DNA of 64,000 bases from Ecdyonurus torrentis (taxonomy: Eukaryota > Arthropoda > Insecta > Ephemeroptera > Heptageniidae). The translations under genes were made by a program, and so were the position numbers. Positions 1-11,379 of the stretch are shown in pieces. The notes beneath the pieces were generated by a model that was not told where the DNA came from, did no database searches, and saw nothing but the letters and a program-made list of their open reading frames with translations. Within the stretch, counting starts at the first letter, position 1, and each line of letters starts with the position of its first letter. The DNA lies in NCBI GenBank assembly GCA_949318235.1, contig OX439136.1, forward strand, positions 28,761,067 through 28,825,066. The letters run 5' to 3'.

Positions 1-121
1 ACTGTACTCGACGTCTAGTCTACAAGCAAGAGGTCAAATATAGGTACTTCTAAAATTAGGTATGGAGTTTTTTAAATAAATGATTTTAGAGTGTGTAATT
101 AAAGAAAAGAACACAGTGATT
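1..121. other. Window start, no feature
   Basis: AT-rich sequence with no coding or repeat signal that I can support. Confidence 0.4.
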
Positions 122-299
122 GCTTATGTTTACTCAAAAAGTGGAAAAGGAAGTGACCGGAAGAGGAAACCACGTGATGGTAAAAGTGGTAGAAAAGTTG
201 GTGCCAGCAGCGAGCTAGGCCTGAGCTACCTCCCTCTTTTACCATCACGTGGTTTCCTGTTCCGGCACTTCCTTTAACGCATTTTGAGTAAACATAAGC
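122..299. mobile_element. Foldback MITE (family F), copy 1
   Basis: Palindromic about 180-bp element with ends GCTTATGTTTACTC and GAGTAAACATAAGC. Inner arms contain a CACGTG site followed by a TGGTAAAAGTGG block. Copies or parts lie at 21816-22152, 28762-28940 and 61287-61606. Short open frames through it are by-products of the palindrome. Confidence 0.85.
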
Positions 300-301
300 G
301 G

Positions 302-447
302 TCAGTCAACCGGGGTGAAATGTAAACTCCAATCATGTGTAAGCTTTCACTTTTCCCTATCTCGCTAGACACAGAGCACTTTGAAAGCAGCTCTGTGATT
401 GGCTTTTAATTTCATCCTGCATTTTCAATTTCACCTGGTTGACTTAT
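302..447. mobile_element. Short MITE (family G), copy 1
   Basis: About 145-bp unit bounded by inverted sequences like GTCAACC.GGGTGAAAT. A second copy lies in kinase intron 5 at 54702-54848 with few differences. Confidence 0.7.
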
Positions 448-484
448 TAAAACCAGCAAGCAAGCAATCAGTGGCTTACTTACC

Positions 485-696
485 ACGATGAGGTCCTCAC
501 GTAGCTTGGTGATGGCACAGCCTACACAAATATTTACAACTTAACTAACATGTTTCCAGGACAACAGCCTTCTTCTACAGTTGCTTACAGTATAGGCAAT
601 TGTGCAACTGAAGAACACCCTCATAACATGTTAGTAAAGTTAAAATTATTTGTGTAAGCTGTGACATCACCAAGCTACGTGACGACCTCATCGTGC
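485..696. mobile_element. Inverted-repeat MITE
   Basis: Arms related to CACGATGAGGTCCTCACGTA at the left and its complement at the right, each about 30 bp, with further pairing inward. No coding capacity. Abuts the next MITE. Confidence 0.7.
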
Positions 697-699
697 TAA

Positions 700-1090
700 T
701 TAAATCCCTTGTCAACTTACTTTTTTATCATTTAGAATACTAGATTGATAATTACCATACCTTATTATCCATGAATTAGACACCAACACGTTGATTTTGT
801 ATTTATTTTCATTTTGACTGTTATTTCACATATCTGACGTCACAATGTACCGCCGCCAATCACAGTCACCGCTCTGGTCACGTGATAAATTTAAGCCCCT
901 TCCTCAAGTTCTTTACCCCTATCACGGCTCCATTGGTACATTGTGACGTCAGATGCGTGAAATAACCGCTAAAATGAAAATAAATACAAAATCAACGTGT
1001 TGGTGTCTAATTCATGGATAATAAGGTAAGGTACGTAATTATCAATCTAGTATTCTAAATGATAAAAGAGTAAGTTGACAAGGGATTTAA
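700..1090. mobile_element. TTAA MITE family P1, full copy
   Basis: Element 704-1086 flanked by TTAA at 700-703 and 1087-1090. Inverted repeats over 100 bp begin ATCCCTTGTCAAC. The arms carry TGACGTCA at 835 and 944. Non-coding. TTAA duplication is typical of piggyBac-type transposition. Other copies are at 4233-4500 (left end lost) and 30320-30436 (left arm only). Confidence 0.85.
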
Positions 1091-1259
1091 GACACTGCTT
1101 GCTTGGTTTCACATGTCATTTCTTTGATTACATATTCAAACTATAATGGGTTTAACCTTTCCTAATTAATTACATTTTCACTACAAATAAATATTTGTCT
1201 ACTTTGTTATAGAATGAACATCAAGGTCCACACAGCTCTTGCCTTCACATATTTGACAA

Positions 1260-1400
1260 GTCCTCTCAATCTTCTCTCCTGCATCTACTGCACTGTACTG
1301 TACTACACTGCATTGTACTGCACTACACTGCCGGAGTAGGTACTGCATGGTACTGCAATACACTGCACTACACTGGAAGACACTACAACTGCACTGCACT
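1260..1400. repeat. Degenerate TACTGCAC-type short tandem repeat
   Basis: Irregular repeats of TACTGCACTACAC-like words. Similar low-complexity GTACA repeats occur at 49275-49460. No coding signal. Confidence 0.6.
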
Positions 1401-1525
1401 TGGCTGTCAATGTCATCTACTGCACTGCACTTGGCTCTCAAGCACCAACGTCAAGACTGCATCAAAATATGGTAGTATGTCTTTCTATCTGCACTTTGCA
1501 ACATTGTAAAAAAATGCTCAGAAAT

Positions 1526-1561
<36 letters not shown>

Positions 1562-1843
1562 GACGTGCTGCATTGTTCGATGTTCCCCATAAAAAAAATG
1601 TCCCAAATTTGGGATTTTTCCTTTCATTTCAGGACACTAGCAGCAATAAATAATCATATTCTGAAAGATCTAATGAACATCAAACAACGAAATAGCACCA
1701 CATTATGTATTTGTAGGCTAATGTTTAGGTACTTTTTCTTTTCTTTCAGAAAGCTAAAGTATTTGTGACAAATGTACGTGTGTATCTTATTGCAACTATT
1801 GTCCATTGTAACTGACAATAGCTAAGGGAGAAATATATAAGTA

Positions 1844-2134
1844 AAGGGCGTATCCACATGACGTCATATTTAGTACACTTGGAGGCCATACTGGAGTAAT
1901 GAATAACATTGCTCAGCATAGGAAAAACTTTGTTTTTGTTTGAGAAATCAGTTATTTTTTTTTTTTTTGTTATTTTTCTCACATACTTGAAATTCAAGCT
2001 ATTGACAGCATCAATGCTCTCAAAAATATTGCTTAGTATACTTAAACTGACAAAATGAGTTATTTTCCTATGCCACCCATGTTATTAAGTGCTCCAGCAT
2101 GGCGTCGACTTTAACATGAATGCATACACTCTAT
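1844..2134. mobile_element. MITE family T (AGGGTGT ends), copy 1
   Basis: About 300-bp element with terminal TATAGGGTGT-like sequence, a TGACGTCA near one end, GTCGACTTTAACATGAATG near the other and a central GCAATG..CATTGC region. This copy has diverged ends (AAGGGCGTATCC; ACACTCTATG). Confidence 0.75.
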
Positions 2135-2199
2135 GTTGGGACGAGTGTTATAAAAATGTGTACAGAAAACTTTTAAGTTTTTATTGGCTTATTGGCTAA

Positions 2200-2690
2200 T
2201 AAAATAACAGTTTTGAGGTCTACTTTAAGGCATTTTAGTCACATCTGCTTCAGTTTCTACTTAAGGGAGTATGCTACCGACCTTATATCTAAAAAACTAG
2301 AAGTGTTTTGGGTCCCAATGTGGTGCCATTGTGTAGCTAAGGGTCACACCTAGCCGTGATAAAAATTTCATGATGTTTGACCATCCCAAAAAAAAGAAGA
2401 AAATTATTGAAATTAACATTGGGCCTCATGAGCCTAAAACTTCAAAAAAATCATAAAAAATTAATTTGCTTGGTGACCCACCACAATTTTTATATATTTG
2501 AAATTGTCTCAAGCTGAATTATCATTGTGCAAAATTTCAGATTTTTTTGACGAGAAAAGTTTGGGTCTAATGGCTGACGTCGGTACCCTACTACCTTACT
2601 ACACATGCCTAATACATTGAAACGGAAGTGGATGTGAGCGAAATTGCTTAAAATAAGCCTAAAAACAGTTGTTCCTTTAATAGTCTATAT
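2200..2690. mobile_element. MITE with AACAGTTNTNAGG ends, interrupted
   Basis: Left arm near 2203-2275 (AACAGTTTTGAGG and a degraded CTGCTTCAGTTTCTACTT) is inverted at 2620-2680 (GGAAGTGGATGTGAGCGAAA, then AACAGTTGTTCC). Between them, 2258-2590 is a dispersed repeat also seen at 40425-40620 and, reversed, at 52365-52465. Confidence 0.6.
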
Positions 2691-3077
2691 ATTTGTATTG
2701 TTATATGCTGATAACATAATGATATAAAATATGCAATATTCATTACAAATGCATGCTGATATTTTAACTAACAATCGACTTTACTTACGATTATCAAATG
2801 TTTGCTCTAAACTTTTATCTTCAAAAATATCTTAATTTTTTTTTGTTCTCAGACCAGAAATATGGTCATATTAGCCATCCCTAAGTATTAGGCAGATTTT
2901 TGTGCCTAAATAACACAGAATCCATGTGACCTAAATCTCTTATCTTTCGTCTTATTTAATATGAGACGACATTACTTGTAAGTCACTTAGCCTTATCACA
3001 AATGCTTCATATATGCTAAGATAGATGTTAGGATAAGTATAATTTATATTATAATGATATATGTGTAAAACGACCTT

Positions 3078-3345
3078 AATAATTTGTCATCTATCATCGT
3101 ACTCTTCTAAAATATAATAATAATTTGATTTAGTTAATAAGCATAAATCTCATTATTTATGCTGTTTATGTGAAAATAAATATAATTTACATTATAATGA
3201 CTTTCATAATGCATATACCAACTTTAATAATTTGTCATATCTCGTACTCTTCTAAAATATAATAATAATTTGATTTAGTCAATAAGCATAAATCTCATTA
3301 TTTATGCTGTTTATGTTAGGCTAAATATAATTTTTATAATGTCTC
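3078..3345. repeat. 147-bp direct tandem duplication
   Basis: Two adjacent copies beginning TAATAATTTGTCAT, offset 147 bp, differing by a few substitutions. AT-rich and non-coding. The gap 2700-3070 shows nothing else. Confidence 0.8.
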
Positions 3346-3349
3346 AGTT

Positions 3350-3502
3350 GGTTTTCACCAACGTTAGTCGACTATTGTTGAAGACAATCTGAAATCTCTA
3401 AAATAATTCAATGGTAAAAATTGTCATCAGTTTTATAGATCCATTTTGTGTTTAATGTTTTCAAAAAAACATGAATGCTGTTTTATGTTTTCTATGCCTT
3501 TA
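3350..3502. mobile_element. Fragment of TTAA MITE family P3
   Basis: Contains TGGTAAAAATTGTCATCAGT, then a TTTTCTATGCCTTTAAG end, matching the right end of the family at 20820-21161. The left part is missing. Confidence 0.6.
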
Positions 3503-4232
3503 AGATTTCCAGTCCGCGGGATAAGCGAGCCCCGTAGGGAATTCAAAATATTTTTTTGAAATGACCGGTCTCTAAATTGAATGAGACGACTTCCCTCAGC
3601 CTGGGAGTGTTCATTCTATTCCCTACAGAGGCTGTTCTATGTACTATGTCCCCTGCAGAGGCTGTTCTATGTACTATGTACTCTAGAATAGTATTTACTG
3701 TAGTTTGATATAAAACTATATTTCACTTCATGGTGCATCTATTTGAGTATAGAAATAAGAACTGTCAAGGTTTAACTTTGCGTCAACTTTGATGTGAATT
3801 GTTACACACTTGACACACATTGAAATTGTTACTATTTGTCTTCTTCTCTCTCCAACATTTTATTTACTTGTGATTTGCTATCAATAACAACGTGAATAAC
3901 AAATGTTAAAAAATAAAGTATAGGATTAAATAAAATAGTATGTCCGGTCATTGCAATAAACAATAAGATTCTATTGTCATATGGGAATCACATGTTTTTA
4001 GATAGAGCTTTGCGTCAACTGAAATCTCCATCTGATTGCATTGAATGGCCATAAGCAAATACAATTTCATTTTTTAGTACAACGATTGTACACTAGCAGA
4101 CTTTATAAAGTTAACATCAAAGTCGATGTCGCTTCCTAAATAATTCATTTATGATTTGGTAACGCTGCTCGTACCTGACAATGTATTTTCTAACCTTTTC
4201 TTTAGAAAGTGGCACCATCTTTCATTTTAACG

Positions 4233-4500
4233 GTTAATTCCCGCATCTGACGTCACAATGTACGCAAATGGGGTCGTGGTAGGGTAAAGAACTTTAGGGA
4301 GGGGCTTAAATTAATCACGTGACCAGAGCGGTGACTGTGATTGGCGGTGGTACATTGTGACGTCAGATACGTGAAATAACAGTCAAAATAAAAATAAATA
4401 CAAAATCAACGTGTTGGTGTCTAATTCATGGAAAATAAGGTATGGTAATTATCATTCTAGTATTCTAAATGATAGAAAAGTAAGTTGACAAGGGATTTAA
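4233..4500. mobile_element. TTAA MITE family P1, left-truncated copy
   Basis: The right arm is complete to TTAA at 4497-4500. The left arm retains only the part next to the TGACGTCA at 4248. A second TGACGTCA is at 4358. Confidence 0.8.
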
Positions 4501-4547
4501 GTATATGATGTCAGCTAGTGTACGTACATTGATTAGAGCATGTTAAT

Positions 4548-4990
4548 GTAGTAGGTGACCGACTGATATCTCGCAAACTAGACGGTCGCTAATTATAATA
4601 TTAACACAAAGTAAAGAAGAAATGTTACTTAAAAGTTTAGCTACGTCAAACATGTGAAAACACGATCAAATATTTAAGTTATTTCACTGCAAAGATATCA
4701 TGTAAATGTGGACATTTAAATTTTAGTAAATTAGAAAAAAAAAAATAATAATAATAAAAATAAGAGAATTATTCCAACTTTTTTTAGAACAAATAACTTT
4801 TTTTTTTTTTATTATCAAATTTACTTGATTTCATTTGAAAATTCAAGTTTTTTTTTTTTTTTTTTTTTTGTTTTGTTTTGTAAGAATGCACAAAGAATTA
4901 TTGTGAAAATATAATTCATCTTTTAACTCTTTGTGATCCAAGTGGGCCACTCTCTTTGTTGATTAGAAAACTAATAAAAGACATTCTCTG
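4548..4990. repeat. Dispersed AT-rich repeat starting GTAGGTGACCGACTGA
   Basis: Shares GTAGGTGACCGACTGATATC, a long AAAGAAGAAATGTTACTTAA segment and a final TCCAAGTKGKCC block with 15887-16270. The starting motif recurs at 34725, and the tail is seen near 28960-29000. Function unknown; probably an old transposon. Confidence 0.6.
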
Positions 4991-5051
4991 AGTTATTGAG
5001 AACAAATTTGAAGTGATCTTGATACAAGAAATTAATTAATTAAGTTAGTAA

Positions 5052-5219
5052 TTAAAGGTGTAGAACACCTTGAACAAAAAAGTTGCGTAATATCCTAACA
5101 AACCTGAAAATCAATGTTGATTTGGCCAGAGTCATTGACTCCGGCCAAATCAACGTTAATTTTCAGGTTTGTTAGGATATTACACAACTTTTTTTGTTCA
5201 AGGTGTTCTACGCCTTTAA
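5052..5219. mobile_element. TTAA MITE family P2, short copy
   Basis: Near-perfect palindrome 5056-5215 flanked by TTAA on both sides. Inverted ends AGGTGTAGAACACCTTGAAC. Lacks the central TGACGTCA-bearing region found in the 308-bp copy at 15001-15308, so it is an internal deletion. Confidence 0.85.
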
Positions 5220-5361
5220 GAAATTGACAAATTGATCATAACAAATAATTTCACTATGTACACGTCATAGCTATCAAAGTATAATCAGACATCTTTCTGT
5301 ATGTATCAATATGATCACATTTTTTATATATCAATTTAAGGAAAACACCACCGCAGTTAGG

Positions 5362-5638
5362 GTCAATAATAAAGAATAGAATTAGCAACGCTGGCCTTGC
5401 TTAGCACAGTAGAAGTTGTATGGAGAGGTGGAGGTGTCACGTGGCACACAGTTTTGTTTTATAACTGAGAGCTTTCGTCATATGTTAATGACATTATCAA
5501 TTAAAGAAGAAAGAAAAACTTGCATATACTTTATATAACAAAACACTGTGCCACGTGACACCTCCACCTCTCCATACAACTTCTACTGTGCTAAGTAAGG
5601 CCAGCGCTGCTAATTCTATCGTTTACTTTATTATTGAT
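5362..5638. mobile_element. Foldback MITE family H, full copy
   Basis: Arms contain GAATTAGCAACGCTGGCC, GAAGTTGTATGGAGAGG and TCACGTGGCACACAG, repeated in inverse on the right. Single arms lie at 9130-9250, 13970-14087 and 42390-42475. Another full palindrome is in kinase intron 7 at 53170-53580. Confidence 0.8.
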
Positions 5639-5966
5639 ATTTTGTATATTAATGTAATAATGGACTTAAAAAGTCTAATTTTAAACAAAGATAACTGATT
5701 TAATCAAACCAACTCCACTAAAACTTCGTCTTGAAAGTCAATTGATTTATTATTATTAGTTTGATTTGAAACAACAATTTATTGTAAAATATAATAATGT
5801 ATTATATTTTATAAGATCTATTTGAGTAAAGAAATATGAATTGTGTACTTGTGCTTGCAAAGTGGAAACTTTTTTTCTTCTCTCTTGCTATAGGAGTTTA
5901 TTTATTTGTTATTTGCCAAATATTTATTATGAAACAAATGCAAATAACACATGCATATCATGTCGC

Positions 5967-6082
5967 TATAGGGTGTGTACGCATGACGTCATTCTGAATG
6001 CTTTTCGATGCTCTTCTTGAGCAATGAATAACATTGCTCAGCATAGGACAAACCTAGTTTTTGGCTATTTTCTTTGAAAAAT

Positions 6083-6142
<60 letters not shown>

Positions 6143-6320
6143 TTATGATTATTTTTCTTGCATACTTGAGGTACTAATTCATCCTGTTAACAATATAAAT
6201 GCTCTCAAAAATATTGCCAAGTATTTTTAAACTGGCAAAATGTGCCATTTTCCTATACTGGCCAATGTTATTTAGTACTCACTTATAGCGTCGACTTTAA
6301 CGTGAATGAAACCACCCTAT
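5967..6320. mobile_element. MITE family T, copy 2
   Basis: Starts TATAGGGTGTGTACGC and ends GAAACCACCCTAT, with TGACGTCA at 5984 and an internal poly-T run of more than 50 bases at about 6088-6141. Same orientation as the copies at 1844 and 13252. Confidence 0.85.
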
Positions 6321-6329
6321 CTATCTTCT

Positions 6330-7010
6330 CCAGTCCCAGTATACAATGCAGCGGACATCAGATACTTCAATAAAAAATAGAAGAAAAAAAATCAAACAAA
6401 TTGAGATAAAATACAAAAGTTAGAAAATTTCCTTGAATTTAATTACGCGTTAGCTACAAGTATTTTGAGCATTCTAGAGTAAGTTATGAGTCCGCAAAAT
6501 GAAGTTTTTTTTTTTTTTTTTTTTTTTTTTTGTTATACATATTTTTGTCATTCTGAGAAGCGCACAAAAACGTAATTAAAATTTACAACAATGAAATATT
6601 TAAATATTTATGATACTAAAATAATTAAAAAAAAATTCTTGTATTAAAGGGGCTGGAAATATCTAAACAAACAATAAAAATAAATTGAAAAATTAATCAA
6701 CAGAGATAATATCATTCACTAAATATTTCTATCAAAATCTGATCCTACTTCTTTCTATATATAAACCTTTTAGGCTCAGATGCTACAGAGATAAAAGAGC
6801 GTCTAGTATAAACCCTAGATTACACGCTATATGTGTTTTTCTGTTTAGAAGTCCCTATACAGCTTAATGCTAGCTATCTCCCATTCCCAATTTCTTATAT
6901 GTGTCTATCTCTAAATATTCTACCATCTTTGATATCAATTATTAACGTGAAAGGCATTTTGTCCTAATATTATTTCTTCTTTCTATGTATAAGGTAGTCT
7001 TAGGTTCAAT
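6330..7010. other. AT-rich intergenic, nothing recognised
   Basis: No ORF of note, no inverted repeat and no RNA gene signature, apart from poly-T. Confidence 0.4.
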
Positions 7011-8753
7011 AATCATAATTTTTTTTTCCAATTTGTTGAACAAAAAATACATTGATTTTCAATGGTATGAGGTTATATAACACTTCAAACAAAGTTTTTT
7101 TTCTTAAAAAATAATAAAACAAAAAGTTTCTGCATATTTTTTGTACAAAAAAAAAAAAAAATTTAAATTTGTTGTGTGATATATGTTTAAAATCATATAT
7201 AAAAGTGAGAAGTATGATTTAATTTCTTCTTTGTCTACATAATGTTGCTATGGTTCACATCATAATATAGTTCTACCTAAAAATACTGAAGAAGTAAGAA
7301 AATTCTAATGTTAACGTCTTCAATTAATTAACAACTAAACCATTTCGCACATTGATTAATTAGGATAAGATATCTTCAAAATGTCTAAAAAATTGTGCTA
7401 CATTTTAAATTATGAAGTTTTAGTCCCATAAGAGCCCATGTTAATGTCAATAATTATTTACTCTCTTATCTGATGGTGAAAATTGTTATCATAGGTAGCT
7501 GTTACTGTTAACTTTCAAATGTCATCATAAAGTTTGCAAGTTTTATTTTTAAATTTTGAGATACAAACCATCTGGATAAATTGCTTAAATTTATTTTCAG
7601 ATTTTTTAAATTTGCAACTTATAACTTGTGTATTGGTATTTGTATATCACTGGGATAATAAGCCTGAAATGGACATTTGTAATATCATTTCGATCTGAAC
7701 GTCTTTTTAAGTAGAGAGAGAGAGAGAGAGAGAGAGATTCGTTTAAGTTTTGTATAGTGACTTAATGACAGACGGACAGTGAAGTAAGTGGTACCTAGTA
7801 CATAGGCCACCACATAACAAACATACACATTTATCATTACACTCGTGATATTCTTTAATCTGACAGATTACATGGTGGAAACCATGCACAACATAACAAC
7901 ATACCTCATGTCTGTGAAAATGATTTTTAAAAAATAACGTAGAATAAGCATTGCGTATTTGTATGTTCTATTATTGATACATTAGCTATTTACTTAATTT
8001 CTAACAGTTTCATAGTAACATAGTTTCTCTCTGAGTCTGTAAGGACTGATGAAGGCATAACACGCTCCATATCTCTCTTGGAGTCGATTGCCGAAATATT
8101 TCCAATGTGTTAGTTATTTTATATCTGTGCTAGCAAGATTTTCACCGAACTATGGGACTCTCTTCACTATGGTAAGGCCCTTGCTGGTTTTCTCCTATCC
8201 TTTTCTTTCAATTTATCATACCTAACCGCGATGGTTTATTTTCCTTAATATACAAGTTAAGTAAAAATTAAAATAATAAAATTTATTGATGTGAAATTCG
8301 ATCGCTGCATGGTTAAGTCCTTCTTTTTCTTTTTTCTTAAAATTTCTTCTTATGTCTAGCAATAAGTTCGAGTTGTAAAAAAAAAAAAATTATGTATGAT
8401 AATTTTAAAAGCAAAACAGAAACCTTTAGGAACAGTTTAAAGTAATTCCAAGGCTACCTCTTGTCATCTTCTTCAAACATTCTCGATATGTTTGTATAAA
8501 CTTCTATACAAAATAGAAATGCTAGATGTAAAAGTAAATCAATCAATAAATAAGTATATTGATCAGAGGATTACATACAGTAATATAGATCTTTTCCAAG
8601 AAAAAGTTTGCCTTTGTACGGTAAAACTGTGAAAACTTTTTAATACTTTTATATTCTTCTTACGTAATTAATAATTGGAAAGGTAAAAACCATTTCGGTT
8701 TATAATTGTTAAGATTCTTTTTTAAAGTGTTGTTTTTTTTTGGTCTATTTTTG

Positions 8754-9093
8754 TTAAAGCCATAGACCATATAAAACAACATGTGCTTTTTAATGCATAA
8801 ACAAAATGGGATCTTCAAAACTGATGACAATTTTTATCAGAATGTTAATGTAGCCCCACGAGAGAGTGTGAAAATACTGTAAAGTATGCAATTTAAGTAA
8901 AAATTTATGTTTATGACGTCAGAAACATGCAAAAATTAGTATGAAATTTTATGCGTGCTACATAAATCGAATTTTCTGATTTTTGCTACAGGGCTACTGT
9001 TGGGTTTTGAGACAAACTAAAGTTATTTATGTTAATCCCATGAAGTGTTTTATGATATAAATGCTGTTGTTTTACTCTGGTCTATTCTTTTAA
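8754..9093. mobile_element. TTAA MITE family P3, copy 1
   Basis: Element 8758-9089 flanked by TTAA at 8754-8757 and 9090-9093. Ends AGCCATAGACC and GGTCTATTCTT. Has TGACGTCA at 8914. The paralogous stretch at 13920-13935 lacks it and has one TTAA, an empty site. Confidence 0.85.
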
Positions 9094-9129
9094 ATATTTT
9101 TATGATTATAATTATTGTTTCATATTTAC

Positions 9130-9250
9130 AATCAATAATAAAGTAAATGCTAGAATTAGCAGCGCTGGCCTTACTTACTTAGCTGCACAGTAGAAGTTGT
9201 ATGGAGAGGTCGAGGTGTCACGTGGCACACAGTTTAGTTATAATGTTTAT
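9130..9250. mobile_element. Single arm of MITE family H
   Basis: One arm only, with GAATTAGCAGCGCTGGCC through CACGTGGCACACAGTTTAG. The corresponding site in the second segmental copy (13970-14087) also has it, so it predates the duplication. Confidence 0.7.
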
Positions 9251-10070
9251 ATATTGTCATAATATTTTCTTATTCTGAAAAGTTCTTTTCCTTTGTAGCA
9301 ATAAGTTTGAAAATACTTTAAAAAATGTATTAAAAAAATACATTTAAATTTCGTGCAAGTTAAAAATTACTTGCATATCGTGAAGTAGGAAGGCCAAATT
9401 TTCACAAATTATTACCTCTCAAATTAATCAAGCTCATGAAACATAAACTGAAGTAAAATTTAATTATTGCAATTGTTATTTCTTCTTTTTTATTTTGTAT
9501 ATTATAAAATAGTTGTTATTTGAAATGAAAATTTCGTTGCATCTAAAACACACGACAATTAAGATCAGTAATTATTTTCTCATTCACTGAGATTCATGAC
9601 ATATTCTATGTGCTAGTTTGTTTGAAAACTTCTTGACGACTTCCCTAATATCTTATACTATACATTTATTATCACATGGTCAAAATATAAATACGTATTA
9701 ATTAAGCTACCTAATTTTAAGTATAATTTGCTCAATACAGCATAATTTATGCTATACTGCATAATAATTATGTTATAAATATATGTTGTTAAATATTCAT
9801 TATGTTGTTCGAAGTTAGCATTATTTATGCTATAATAACGTTAATGTAGCATACATTACGTCATTTATTTATTTCGTGCAGTTATTGAAATTCCACTTGG
9901 GGAACAAAAATCTCCGTAATGGATGTGAAATGTGAGTGAGTTACAGTTTTTTTTTTCTTGTAATTTTAATGTGTTAGAATCTTTAATTTAACATTGATTA
10001 AAATATTCCAATGGGAATTATCAAATAATTAAATAATAATAAAATAAATATTGTAATTTTATTTTGTGTG

Positions 10071-10105
<35 letters not shown>

Positions 10106-10222
10106 ATCATCAGTCCTCAAAGACTTGGAGAAAAACTATGAATAATCCAAGTGTGTAATTACTGATGAAGACACTTCATCTCTCTTGTAGTTTATTGCTG
10201 AAATATTTGCAATGTGATAGTT

Positions 10223-10425
10223 TTTTATATGTGTGCTAGCAAGACAAACTATGGACTATATCTCTTCACTATGGTAAGACCAGGCTATGTTTTTATATGT
10301 GTGCTAGCAAGACAAACTATGGACTATATTTCTTCACTATGGTAAGACCAGGCTATGTTTTATATGTGTGCTAGCAAGACAAACTATGGACTATATTTCT
10401 TCACTATGGTAAGACCAGGCTATGC
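10223..10425. repeat. 67-bp tandem repeat, three units
   Basis: Three units of ATGTGTGCTAGCAAGACAAA followed by TATGGACTATATNTCTTCAC, at periods 68 and 67. Single related units occur at 8115-8185 and 46190-46245. Stretches 9500-10220 and 10430-10915 show nothing else. Confidence 0.85.
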
Positions 10426-10920
10426 TTTCTCGTAGCATTGCATTGCAAATTTATCATATTGATATTAGTTATTAATATGATGACTCATCATAAAGTTTGC
10501 AAGTTTTATTTTTATATTTTGAGATGTATTGAGATATTATTGATTAACATTTTATTGAAATGAAAGAAAATTTCAATTATTGTCCTCAGATGACAGCAGA
10601 AAAAATTAAATAAAAGGCAAAATTTTCTATCAATTCTTCTAAATATTGTACAAATTATTTGTCAATTTTATGCAGTACTATAATATAAATAATATTGATG
10701 TATGTTTTACTAAAGTATGGTACTATATGACTATTTATTTTACTTACTTGCTAGGCTTTTCAAAATGAAAGAATATTTCAATTATTGTCCAATTTTGCGT
10801 TGTTTTTTATATATGAAAGACAAATTTTCTTTGTAATTCTTCTAAATATACATATTAAACGCCTTGCCAAGGTGTTAGTGTAAATATAATTTATTATAAT
10901 TAATTAGTATAACCATTACA

Positions 10921-11030
10921 GTGCCCCCCCCCCCCAAGGAAAGGGGGGAAACCACCCCCTTTTCCTAAGCTTTTTAAGACCTGGTGGGGTTCAGACCCCA
11001 AATCCCCCCCCCCCCCTGAATACGCCCCTG
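10921..11030 (-). mobile_element. Probable hAT-type terminal fragment
   Basis: Read on the minus strand the fragment begins CAGGGGCGTATTCAGGGGG, resembling the CAGGGGCG.A.CCAG ends common in invertebrate hAT elements. Unusually G/C-rich for this window. No transposase and no second end found. Confidence 0.4.
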
Positions 11031-11079
11031 AGCCAGGCTCATGAGCTCCTGTGTTATTGCCCTATACTAAAAACGAACC

Positions 11080-11270
11080 CTTGTTGATGTACTTCCAATT
11101 TTCACCGCAACAATCAACATGTAAAATGTAAGTGGCGCTGTAGTCTGTGTGTGAATTTTAAAATTCACACGCAGACTACAGCGCCACTTTTATACGTAAT
11201 TTTGTATTCTTGCATTGTTGCGGCGAAAATTTGAATTACATCATTAAGGGATCGTTTTTTCAACAATAGC
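11080..11270. mobile_element. Palindromic element with a GTGGCGCTGTAGTCTG hairpin
   Basis: Centre at about 11160 with perfect arms GTGGCGCTGTAGTCTG at 11132-11188, continuing imperfectly outward to CCTATACTAAAAACGAACCC and its degraded inverse. Confidence 0.65.
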
Positions 11271-11379
11271 TTCCTATCCTGTTTATATATCCATGCCCTG
11301 AGCTAGTCTTGGCTCAGTACAATAAATACAATAAAGTTTTTTTTTTTTTTTTTTTTTTTTTTTAAGTTGTTGAACTAAT

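Larger units (their letters stand above)
7015..9500. repeat. Degenerate segmental duplication, copy A
   Basis: Blocks in this order match 11.4-14.3 kb: TGGTATGAGGTTATATAA, a CATAGGTAGCTGTTACTG block, ATCACTGGGATAATAAGCC, a (GA)n run, AAATTTATTGATGTGAAATT, CCAAGGCTACCTCT, and GTGAAGTAGGAAGGCC. A MITE interrupts it at 8754-9093. Non-coding. Confidence 0.75.

Noticed and set aside
80..277. Small protein with KSGRKVGASS (repeated near 21.8, 28.7 and 61.4 kb)
   Set aside because: The apparent conservation comes from a multi-copy palindromic MITE, with frames on both strands.
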